DNA of 64,000 bases from Desulfocarbo indianensis (GTDB lineage: Bacteria; Desulfobacterota; Desulfarculia; Desulfarculales; Desulfarculaceae). The translations under genes were made by a program, and so were the position numbers. Positions within the stretch are counted from its first letter, which is position 1, and each line of letters opens with the position of its first letter. Below the pieces are notes generated by a model, which ran no database searches, had not been told where the DNA came from, and was given only the letters and a program-made list of their open reading frames with translations. The stretch covers positions 21,403-85,402 of the forward strand of contig LBMP01000002.1 of assembly GCA_001184205.1 (NCBI GenBank), read 5' to 3'. Below, one piece after another: positions 7,936 through 15,235 of the stretch.

Positions 7936-9489
7936 ATGGACTACGCATTTTTACTCAAGTGGCTGGCCGCGTTTTCGCCCATAGGCGTTGTGCTGGCGCT
8001 CATGCTGGGCTTGAACTGGGGCGGCGGCAGGGCGGGGGCCGCCGGCTGGTTCACGGCGATGCTGGTAGCCTGGGGCGTATTCGGGGCGGACGTGGACACG
8101 CTGGCCCTGGCCCAGACCAAAGGGGCCCTGCTCAGCCTAAACGTGCTCTACATCATCTGGGCGGCGCTTCTGCTCTACCAGGTGGTGAAGGAGGCCGGCG
8201 CCATCAAGGCCATCGGCGCGGGCATCCAGAGATTCAGCGCCGATCCGGTAATCCAGATGCTCATCTTCGGCTGGGTGTTCGGTTCGTTCCTGCAGGGCGT
8301 GGCCGGCTACGGCGTGCCCATCGCCGTGGTGGCCCCCCTGCTGGCGGGGCTGGGTTTCGCGCCGGTTGTGGCGGTGGCGGCGCCGGCCATCGCCCATTCC
8401 TGGTCGGTGACCTTCGGCTCCATGGGAGCCAGCTTCCAGGCCCTGATCGCGGTTACCGGCCTGAGCGCCGCCCAGTTGGCGCCTTGGTCGGCGGGCATGC
8501 TCGGCGTGGCCGGCTTCATGTGCGGCGCGGGCTCGCTCCATCTATACGGCGGCACGGCGGCCTTGGCCCATGGCTGGTTGGCGCTGCTTGCGGTGGGCGG
8601 AGTGATGGGCCTGACCCAATATCTCTTGGCCGTGGGCGGCATGTGGACCATGGCCGGATTCGGGGCCAGCCTGGCGGGCGTGGCGGCTTGCCTGGCCGTG
8701 GCCCGGCTGTCGCCCTACCGGAAAAGTACGGCAGCCGCGGAAGCCGCGTCGGGCATGGGCTTGGCCTGGGCCTTATCGGCCTACCTGATCCTGATCGCAA
8801 TCGTGGTGCCGGCCGAGATGATACCGCTCTTAAAAAAATGGCTGGGAGCCATTAAATTGAGCCTCGATTTTCCGGCCATGGTCACGGACGGAGGCTGGCG
8901 GGTGGCGGCCGGGCGGGGCGCCAGCATCAGCGTGTTCGGCCACGGCGGAGCGCTGCTTTTCTACGCCTCGTGCGCCGGCTACGCCGTGTACCGCTTGCGC
9001 GGCTGCTATCCGTCCGGCGCGGCCGGCCGCATCTTGCGCGAAACCGCCAAGAGCGCGCTGCCCACCAGCCTGGGCATTGTGTCCATGGTCTGTTTCGCCC
9101 TGGTCATGGATCAGGCGGGCATGACCTATCTCTTGGCGGAGGGTCTTTCCAAAACCTTCGGCGGGCTTTTCCCCTTGTTTTCGCCCTGGATCGGCTTGCT
9201 GGGGGCCTTCATGACGGGCTCCAACACGAATTCCAACGTGGTGTTCGCGGTGCTCCAGCAACGCACGGCGGAGCTGGCAGGCTACAGTGCGGCCGTGATT
9301 CTGGCCGCGCAGACCACGGGCGGCGCTTTGGGCAGCATGGTGGCTCCGGCCAAGATATTGGTGGGCTGCTCCACCGTGGGGCTGGGCGGCCAGGAAGGGC
9401 CGGTCTTGCGGGCCACCATCACCTACGGCTTGCTGATAACCATGAGCATGGGCCTCATCGCCCTCGGCGCGGCCTGGCTGCTTCGCTGA
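7936..9489 (+). CDS. lctP: L-lactate permease family transporter
   Basis: The start is ATG 7936 (MDYAFLLKWLAAF); the frame extends upstream to 7855 but that stretch contains the promoter. The 517-aa product is hydrophobic throughout, with about 12-14 membrane helices and family-typical segments such as GSFLQGVAGYGVPIAVVAP, AHSWSVTFGSMG and TGSNTNSNVVF. The family takes up lactate or glycolate with protons across the inner membrane. The start codon has a modest AAGG ribosome site. A small membrane protein and a GntR regulator follow closely. Substrate preference between lactate, glycolate and other 2-hydroxy acids cannot be told from the sequence. Confidence 0.92.
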   Translation: MDYAFLLKWLAAFSPIGVVLALMLGLNWGGGRAGAAGWFTAMLVAWGVFGADVDTLALAQTKGALLSLNVLYIIWAALLLYQVVKEAGAIKAIGAGIQRFSADPVIQMLIFGWVFGSFLQGVAGYGVPIAVVAPLLAGLGFAPVVAVAAPAIAHSWSVTFGSMGASFQALIAVTGLSAAQLAPWSAGMLGVAGFMCGAGSLHLYGGTAALAHGWLALLAVGGVMGLTQYLLAVGGMWTMAGFGASLAGVAACLAVARLSPYRKSTAAAEAASGMGLAWALSAYLILIAIVVPAEMIPLLKKWLGAIKLSLDFPAMVTDGGWRVAAGRGASISVFGHGGALLFYASCAGYAVYRLRGCYPSGAAGRILRETAKSALPTSLGIVSMVCFALVMDQAGMTYLLAEGLSKTFGGLFPLFSPWIGLLGAFMTGSNTNSNVVFAVLQQRTAELAGYSAAVILAAQTTGGALGSMVAPAKILVGCSTVGLGGQEGPVLRATITYGLLITMSMGLIALGAAWLLR

Positions 9490-9504
9490 GAAGGGAGGAT
9501 CGGC

Positions 9505-9675
9505 TTGGCCTGGCTGAGCAGACACAAGAGCCTGGTGGGAGGCGTCGCCTTGTTGATCATGCTGCTGGCCCCCTTTGGCATGTACTTCGCTTTTCTGGCC
9601 GGGGCGCGGATTTTGCTATGGGGTCTCTTGGCGGCGATGGCCGCGGCCATGGCCGTGATGATGCGGACGGGATGA
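9505..9675 (+). CDS. Small membrane protein, 56 aa
   Basis: A TTG at 9505, with GGGAGG at 9493-9498 six bases upstream, opens a 56-codon frame ending at 9675. The product has a short charged N-terminus (WLSRHKS) and two hydrophobic stretches (about residues 11-29 and 32-52) forming a likely helical hairpin. It lies 15 bp after the permease stop and 4 bp before the regulator start, filling the gap between them. I do not recognise a family. It may be a small partner of the permease; this is inferred from position. Confidence 0.6.
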   Translation: MAWLSRHKSLVGGVALLIMLLAPFGMYFAFLAGARILLWGLLAAMAAAMAVMMRTG

Positions 9676-9679
9676 GGAC

Positions 9680-10432
9680 ATGCAGGAGCGCGATCAGGTA
9701 GTGAAGCGGTTTCCGGCGGTGGCGGAGCTTCAGACGGTGCACAAGAAAAAGCTCTCCCAGCAGATCGCCGAGCAGCTTTTGCTTCTGGTGGAGGAGGGCC
9801 GCATCGGCCCCGGCGACCGCCTGCCGCCGGAGCGCGATCTGGCCCGGCTTTTCGGGGCCTCGCGCCATGCCGTGCGCGAGGCCATCCGCGGCCTGGAGCA
9901 GCAAGGGGTTCTGGCCAGCAAGCAGGGCAGCGGCACCTATCTGGTTTTGGGCGGCGAGCAGGGAGCGCCGGCCGCTCTGGTGCGGGCGCTGCTCAATTCG
10001 CGCCGCCGCTTGGCGGAGGTGTTTCAATTCCGCATGATTCTGGAGCCTCAGATAGCGGCGCTGGCCGCCGCTGCGGAGGGCGAACGCGACATTGCCGCCC
10101 TGGAAGAGGTCTTCAACCGGCAGAAAAGCGCTGTCCGCGCGCCGGAGACGGCCGGCGGCGGCCAGGCCTGGGCCCTGGCGGATCGTGACTTTCACCTGAC
10201 CTTGGCGCGCATGACAGGCAACTCGGTGCTGGTGCGTTGCGTGGAGATGATGCACGAGATCGTGGACCAGTCGCGGGCCAGCGAATTGCAGACTCCCCGC
10301 CGCCGCCAAGCCTCTCTGAAGGGCCACGCGGAGATCATGGCCGCCGTGAAACGCGGACGGCCGCAGGCGGCCGCCAGGGCCATGGAGCGGCACCTGGGCT
10401 TTATCGAACGCCTGGCCGTGGCCAAAAGCTGA
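9680..10432 (+). CDS. FadR-subfamily GntR transcriptional regulator
   Basis: This 250-aa protein has an N-terminal winged helix (about 25-90) with the GntR signature GDRLPPERDLARLFG and SRHAVREAIRGLEQQGV, followed by an FCD effector domain (about 105-240). The FCD metal/ligand residues are visible as DRDFHLTLA, the later His in KGHAEIMAA, and MERHL. FCD proteins usually sense small carboxylates such as lactate, pyruvate or glycolate. The matching palindrome at 7881-7897 lies before the permease. It ends 10 bp from the convergent phosphatase gene. Confidence 0.92.
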   Translation: MQERDQVVKRFPAVAELQTVHKKKLSQQIAEQLLLLVEEGRIGPGDRLPPERDLARLFGASRHAVREAIRGLEQQGVLASKQGSGTYLVLGGEQGAPAALVRALLNSRRRLAEVFQFRMILEPQIAALAAAAEGERDIAALEEVFNRQKSAVRAPETAGGGQAWALADRDFHLTLARMTGNSVLVRCVEMMHEIVDQSRASELQTPRRRQASLKGHAEIMAAVKRGRPQAAARAMERHLGFIERLAVAKS

Positions 10433-10442
10433 GGCGGTCCCC

Positions 10443-13214
10443 TCACTCCCCGGCCGGGCCGCGGTATTTAAGGGCCAAGAGGCTGACGTCATCGGCCGGC
10501 GGCGCGCCATGGCCGAATTCTCCCATTCCGCGGCGCAGGGCCTCCAGGATGCCGCCCAGGGATAGATGGAAAGAATCGGCGAGCAGGCCGGTAAGTCTAT
10601 CCTGGCCGAACATGTCTTCCTGCGCGTTCTGGTATTCCAGCACGCCATCCGTATAAAGCAGCAGCTTGTCGCCCGGCCGCAACTTGGCCTCTCCCTGCTC
10701 AAAGGACAAGCCCATGTCCAGACCGATTATGCTGCCGCCAGCTTCCAAATACTCCAACTCTCTCTTCTTCCTGAGCAGAACCGGCGGAGGATGGCCGGCG
10801 TTGGCATAGACCAGACGGCCGCTGGCCAGGTTCAGAACGATATAGGTTATGGTGAAATGCTTGCCGAAGCGTTCCAGGGGATATTGCCTGTCCAGGAGTT
10901 CCAGGACTTGCGCGGGCGGCATTATGCGGCCGTCCGAGTCGATTACGTTCCCGCTGTGCAATTCCAGCATGTCGTGCACGCTGACCGTGACCAGGGCGGA
11001 GGGTACCCCGTGCCCGCTTACATCCACCATGTAAAGCAGGAGATGATCCCGGTCCAGCAGGAAGGCTTCGAAGATATCCCCGCCTATGTGTTGGCTGGGC
11101 TGGAAGTGCCAGGCCATTTCGATCTCGGACCTTTGCGGCAGGCGCGCGGGCAATAAGGCTCGCTGGATGCCGGCCGCCGCCTCGAGGTCCTCGTCTAGGC
11201 GGGCTTGCTTGTCCAGCAACTCCCGGCTGGTCATTTCCGCCGCTTCCTTGGCTTTGGTGAGTTCCGCTTCATATCGCTTGAGCTGGGTTATGTCGCGCAG
11301 GATGCCGGTGAAGGTGGTGAGGCCGCCCCGGGTGACTTCGCCGACCGAGAGGTACAAGGGGAAATAGGTTCCGTCTTTTTTGCGGCCCATGGCTTCGCGG
11401 CCGATGCCGATGACGCGGGCTTCTCCGCCGGCCAGGTAGCGTTCCACGTATTCCTGATGGCGCGCGGCCACTTCGGGCGGCTGCAGCAGGCTCACCGATT
11501 GGCCGATGACTTCCCGGGCGGAGTAGCCGAATATTTTTTCAGCGGAGGGATTGAAGCTTTCAATGGTTCCCTGCGCGTCGATGGTGACGATGCCCTCCAC
11601 CGCGTTGTTGACCACCGCCTTCAGCCTGGCTTCGCTTTCGGCAAGCTCCTGCGCCGATCGGTTGGCCTCGATTATGCTGGCCAAGATTTTTGCCACGGCC
11701 TCCCAAAATGAAGCGTCTTCCGCGCGCCGGACTTGGCCTTCCAGCAAATAGAGCACCATCACTCCCTGGCATTGGCCTCCGCCCATGATGGGCAGGCAAT
11801 AATGGCCGTGCGGCTGTATGCCGGGATAAGTGTTCTCGTGATGCGAATCCAAATGGGAGCTGTATTGCAATTCGCCGCTCTGGGCGGCCCTGCCGCAATG
11901 GCAGCGGCCGAAGGGAACCCGCGCGCAGATGCTCAGCAGGGCGGGGTCCAAATCCTTGATCGCGGTCAGCCTTAGGGTTCGGGTTTCCCGGGGGTCCGTC
12001 AGAAATACCGCGCCGCGGGGCAGGATGCTCAGCCAGGGTATGGAGAGAACGATGGCCAGGGCTTCCTGTAGCTGGCGTTTGAGATCGCCGCCCTCCAGGG
12101 ATATGGCCAGGAGGTTTTTAAGCGCCGCCTGGTGCTGGGCGTTGCGCTCCGCCAGCTCTTCCGCCAGGCGGCGGCGGGTCTGGTTGCGCGCCAAAAGCCA
12201 GGCGCCGATCCCCGCGCCCGCCGAGAGGGCCGCCCATAAGAGCATCATGGAGTGCAGGTACACGCCCACCAGCCGATCCACTTCCCCTGCGGGCACCAAG
12301 GAAATGAGAGTCCAGGTGGGCTTGGCCGGTAATTGGCCTTGCGGCTCGAATTTGCTGAAGGTGATCAGGCCCGCCCGGGTGAAAACCTGGCCTTGGTCCT
12401 TGGCCTGCATGATGGCCCAGGCTTTAGGATGAGTTTTTTGCATCCTATATTCCCGCCGCTCCGGGAAGGCGAACCCGAAAAGAAATTCGGGCTTCGCGCC
12501 CAACAGCCAATAGCCTCGCCGGTCCACCAGCATGGCCGTGGCCAGCTCCGGCAGGCTCAAAGTCAGTTCGTGCAAAAGTCCTTCCGCCAGATAGTTCACG
12601 ATCATGACGCCGATTCTCCGGCCGTTGCCGTCGAAAACCGGCCGCACGAAGCGCACGGTGGGTTTCCAGGGTATTTCGACCTTGCCGCGTTCGACGTTCA
12701 AATCAAGGGGGGAAATGAACTCTTCCGAAGGGCCCAGTTCGATGCCTATCTTGAAATAGTAGCGGTCCGATTTGTTCTGCAGTTCTTTTTCCGGAGTCAA
12801 AACGGGAGGGCCGCTTTGTCTGTCGGCGCGTAGCACCTCGCGGCCCGAGCAATCCAGAAAACGGATTTGGTCATAGATTTTGAAATTCCGCATCACCGTC
12901 AGGAACACGCCGGCCAAATAATCCTTGGCTTGTCGATCGGGAGGCTTGCGCCAATCCTGGAATACCGGCAGCTCCGCCAGGGTTTTGGTCACCTTGGAGG
13001 AAGACTCCAGCGCCGCCGATATGCGTCTGTGCATTATTTGGACGGCCTGCTTTTGCTGGACTAAAAGAATACGGCGTTCGCTGACGGTTTGTTGCTGATA
13101 AAAAATATAAACCCCAAGGGTAATCAGCACGGCGGGAGGTAAAAACCATAATAAAAAATTTTTCAAGGCGCGCGGGAAGGCGCCATCGGGTGAGAAGACC
13201 TGCTTGCCAGCCAT
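10443..13214 (-). CDS. Membrane-bound SpoIIE/RsbU-type phosphatase with Cache, GAF and PAS domains
   Basis: The 923-aa protein has an N-terminal membrane helix (about 18-38), an extracytoplasmic Cache-type region (about 40-310), a second helix (about 318-340), a GAF-like domain (about 375-510), a PAS domain (about 525-645, with VNNAVEGIVTIDAQGTIESF), a coiled-coil linker and a C-terminal PP2C/SpoIIE phosphatase (about 690-920). Metal-binding acidic motifs of the phosphatase are visible in HIGGDIFEAF, VDVSGHGVPSALV and LLYTDGVLEY. The family dephosphorylates STAS-domain anti-sigma-factor antagonists. The gene is divergent from a STAS gene at 13376, its likely substrate. The external signal is unknown. 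Confidence 0.92.
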   Translation of the reverse strand: MAGKQVFSPDGAFPRALKNFLLWFLPPAVLITLGVYIFYQQQTVSERRILLVQQKQAVQIMHRRISAALESSSKVTKTLAELPVFQDWRKPPDRQAKDYLAGVFLTVMRNFKIYDQIRFLDCSGREVLRADRQSGPPVLTPEKELQNKSDRYYFKIGIELGPSEEFISPLDLNVERGKVEIPWKPTVRFVRPVFDGNGRRIGVMIVNYLAEGLLHELTLSLPELATAMLVDRRGYWLLGAKPEFLFGFAFPERREYRMQKTHPKAWAIMQAKDQGQVFTRAGLITFSKFEPQGQLPAKPTWTLISLVPAGEVDRLVGVYLHSMMLLWAALSAGAGIGAWLLARNQTRRRLAEELAERNAQHQAALKNLLAISLEGGDLKRQLQEALAIVLSIPWLSILPRGAVFLTDPRETRTLRLTAIKDLDPALLSICARVPFGRCHCGRAAQSGELQYSSHLDSHHENTYPGIQPHGHYCLPIMGGGQCQGVMVLYLLEGQVRRAEDASFWEAVAKILASIIEANRSAQELAESEARLKAVVNNAVEGIVTIDAQGTIESFNPSAEKIFGYSAREVIGQSVSLLQPPEVAARHQEYVERYLAGGEARVIGIGREAMGRKKDGTYFPLYLSVGEVTRGGLTTFTGILRDITQLKRYEAELTKAKEAAEMTSRELLDKQARLDEDLEAAAGIQRALLPARLPQRSEIEMAWHFQPSQHIGGDIFEAFLLDRDHLLLYMVDVSGHGVPSALVTVSVHDMLELHSGNVIDSDGRIMPPAQVLELLDRQYPLERFGKHFTITYIVLNLASGRLVYANAGHPPPVLLRKKRELEYLEAGGSIIGLDMGLSFEQGEAKLRPGDKLLLYTDGVLEYQNAQEDMFGQDRLTGLLADSFHLSLGGILEALRRGMGEFGHGAPPADDVSLLALKYRGPAGE

Positions 13215-13252
13215 AAGAATCCCTTGTCCGCGATTAAGGGGGGGCAGACGAC

Positions 13253-13266
13253 TAATTATATAATTA
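13253..13266. promoter_or_regulatory. AT-rich palindrome between divergent phosphatase and STAS genes
   Basis: TAATTATATAATTA is a perfect 14-bp palindrome in the 161-bp divergent intergenic region. It stands out in a GC-rich sequence and could be an operator or part of the promoters for the two genes. No regulator can be assigned. Confidence 0.35.
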
Positions 13267-13375
13267 TGTGACGCCCAATTAAAAATGCCAAGAGTATGCG
13301 ACGGGGGGAAGTGTGCTAGACTATTAAATAAATATAGATGAGCTTTGGGCGCGGCGGCGCAGAGCGAGGAGAGAT

Positions 13376-13729
13376 ATGCAGCCCATGCAGATGGAGAGCG
13401 AACAAATCGACGGAGTTCTGGTGGCCACTCCCCAGGAAGAACGATTGGACGCCTCGGTTGCGGGGGCCTTTAAAAACTTCATGGTGGACGTGTTGAATCA
13501 GGGCCATCAAAGGGTGGTTCTCAACCTGGAGGACGTCCAGTTTATTGATTCCAGCGGGCTGTCAGCCATTGTTTCCGCGCTTAAATCATTCAGTCTGGCC
13601 GGGGGTGAAATGGTGGTTTGCGGCATCAATAAAAACGTGGCCGCTTTATTCAAATTGACCAGGCTGGACCATATTTTTCAGGTATTCACCAACAAGAACG
13701 AGGCCTGCCAAATGCTCCTCAGCCAGTAG
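13376..13729 (+). CDS. STAS-domain anti-sigma-factor antagonist
   Basis: This 117-aa protein is a single STAS domain of the SpoIIAA/RsbV type. The phospho-acceptor Ser lies in the standard motif FIDSSGLSAIV. A GAGGAGAG ribosome site precedes ATG 13376; a second ATG lies two codons later (13382). The divergent phosphatase at 10443-13214 would dephosphorylate it. No RsbW-like kinase lies next to it. It sits directly upstream of the exopolysaccharide genes, so it may control their output. A secretion-system switch, as known for STAS proteins in Vibrio or Pseudomonas exopolysaccharide control, is one possibility. Confidence 0.92.
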   Translation: MQPMQMESEQIDGVLVATPQEERLDASVAGAFKNFMVDVLNQGHQRVVLNLEDVQFIDSSGLSAIVSALKSFSLAGGEMVVCGINKNVAALFKLTRLDHIFQVFTNKNEACQMLLSQ

Positions 13730-13828
13730 CGCTGACGGCGCGTCATAGACCTGATAAGGGACCGGGTAACGCGCCTCCAAAAGGTGGGGACGCAATTCGC
13801 TCACCATGGGCAAGGAGCTTTCCCGGAG

Positions 13829-14536
13829 ATGAGGCAGTCTCTTCTAAACCGCCAGCAAATCGTGTTTCTGGTTTTGTTGGCGGTTGCGATCTTGGGGGCG
13901 CTGGGCTCTTACCGCCTGTTGCGGGGAGAGTATCTGGTCTATGCGCGGGCCCAGCGGCTTTTTACCTCCGGCGATTTCCCAGCGGCCATAACCGCCTATA
14001 AACAGGCGCTGGAGCAAGGCTTGGAGCTTCCCGCCGCCGGCCTGCGCCTGGCGGACTCTTATATGGGCTTGCGCGATTTCCAGGCGGCGCTGCCCTATCT
14101 GGAAAAATACCACCGCCAAAAGCCCCGCGACGTTAACGCGGCCGCGCGCCTGGCCGCTCTTTACAGCCAATTGGGCCGGCGCGAACAGGCCCTGGCCGTG
14201 GCGAACCAACTGTTGCCAGCCGACGAAAACGACCCGGCGGTTTTATTGCCCGTGGCTGATTTGTACAAGCAGCTTAAGGAATATGGAAACGCGCGGGCAT
14301 TGTACGGCCGGGTTTTGGCGCGGGAACAGGAAAACCGTAAGGCCTTGCTGGGATTGGCAGAGAGCAATGCAGGGACCGGCCAACATGAAAAGGCGGCGGA
14401 ATTATACCGCCGGGTGTTGGCCGCCGATCCGGGAGACCGTTCCACCCGCATCCGTTTGGCCAGGGTCCTGACCTGGGCGGATGACAAAGAGGCCGCCATT
14501 GCCGAATACCGCAAGGCGTTGGAGGAGGAACCATGA
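13829..14536 (+). CDS. Membrane-anchored TPR protein of the exopolysaccharide operon
   Basis: The preferred start is ATG 13829; an in-frame GTG at 13784 would add 15 residues without obvious domain content. The 235-aa product has one N-terminal membrane helix (QIVFLVLLAVAILGALGSYR) and then at least five tetratricopeptide repeats (for example ADSYMGLRDFQAALPYLEKY and GLAESNAGTGQHEKAAELYR), placing the repeats in the periplasm. It overlaps the next gene by 4 bp (ATGA). TPR scaffolds of this kind bridge synthase and outer-membrane porin in alginate, PNAG and cellulose systems. The specific partner is inferred. Confidence 0.82.
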   Translation: MRQSLLNRQQIVFLVLLAVAILGALGSYRLLRGEYLVYARAQRLFTSGDFPAAITAYKQALEQGLELPAAGLRLADSYMGLRDFQAALPYLEKYHRQKPRDVNAAARLAALYSQLGRREQALAVANQLLPADENDPAVLLPVADLYKQLKEYGNARALYGRVLAREQENRKALLGLAESNAGTGQHEKAAELYRRVLAADPGDRSTRIRLARVLTWADDKEAAIAEYRKALEEEP

Positions 14537-15225
14537 GCAAGACAGGGCTTTGGGCGCTGGGAATCCTGGTGGCGGCCGCCTTGTTGAGTCTCCCGCCCGC
14601 GATCTGGGCCCAGCCGAGGCCGGAGACGGGGCCGCCGGAAGGGCTGGCGGGCAAACCGGAGCTGACCGCGCCGGCCGCGGGGCCCAAAGAGGCCGGCATG
14701 ACCGCCGAGGGAGACGAGATACCGGGCTGGCGGGCGCGCTGGGAGCTGGCCCGCTTGCTTTCCTACGCCAAGCGCTACGACGATTCCCTGGCCCAATACC
14801 GCAAGTTGCTGGCCGAAAAGCCCCGACTTGACCAGGCCAGGGCCGAAATGGCCAAGGTATTGTATTGGGCCGGGCAGCCGGGCGAGGCCCTCGCCGCCTT
14901 GGAGCAGATGCCCGCCGGCCAGGCCTCGCCGGAGGCCAAGCTGCTCAAGGCCGATTTGCTGGCGGCGGACAAACGCTACCCCCAGGCCCTGGAACTGTAT
15001 CGCGCCTATCTGGATGATAAACCGGACGACCTGGCCGCCCGCTTCCGGCTGGCCCAGGCGCTTTCCTGGACCGGGCAGTATCCGGCGGCGCTCAAGGAAT
15101 ATGAGATCATCCTGGCCAAGCAACCGGATGACGTCCAGGTTCGGCGGTATTACGCATTCGTGCTCTCCTGGGCCGGCCAGTTCGCCAGGGCGGCCAGCGA
15201 GCTTGAAAAGACCCTGAAGGATTAG
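14533..15225 (+). CDS. Periplasmic TPR protein
   Basis: This 230-aa protein starts with a signal peptide (cleavage after about residue 28, near PPAIWAQP), then a Pro/Gly-rich linker and about five TPR units (for example KVLYWAGQPGEALAALEQM and AQALSWTGQYPAALKEYEII). The repeats closely resemble those of the neighbours, including a recurring (L/V)x(W)(S/T/A)G(Q) element. It is coupled to the upstream gene by a 4-bp overlap and followed after 10 bp by the large TPR/barrel gene. It is probably a periplasmic scaffold of the same export complex. Confidence 0.82.
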   Translation: MSKTGLWALGILVAAALLSLPPAIWAQPRPETGPPEGLAGKPELTAPAAGPKEAGMTAEGDEIPGWRARWELARLLSYAKRYDDSLAQYRKLLAEKPRLDQARAEMAKVLYWAGQPGEALAALEQMPAGQASPEAKLLKADLLAADKRYPQALELYRAYLDDKPDDLAARFRLAQALSWTGQYPAALKEYEIILAKQPDDVQVRRYYAFVLSWAGQFARAASELEKTLKD

Positions 15226-15235
15226 GAGAAGCGGC

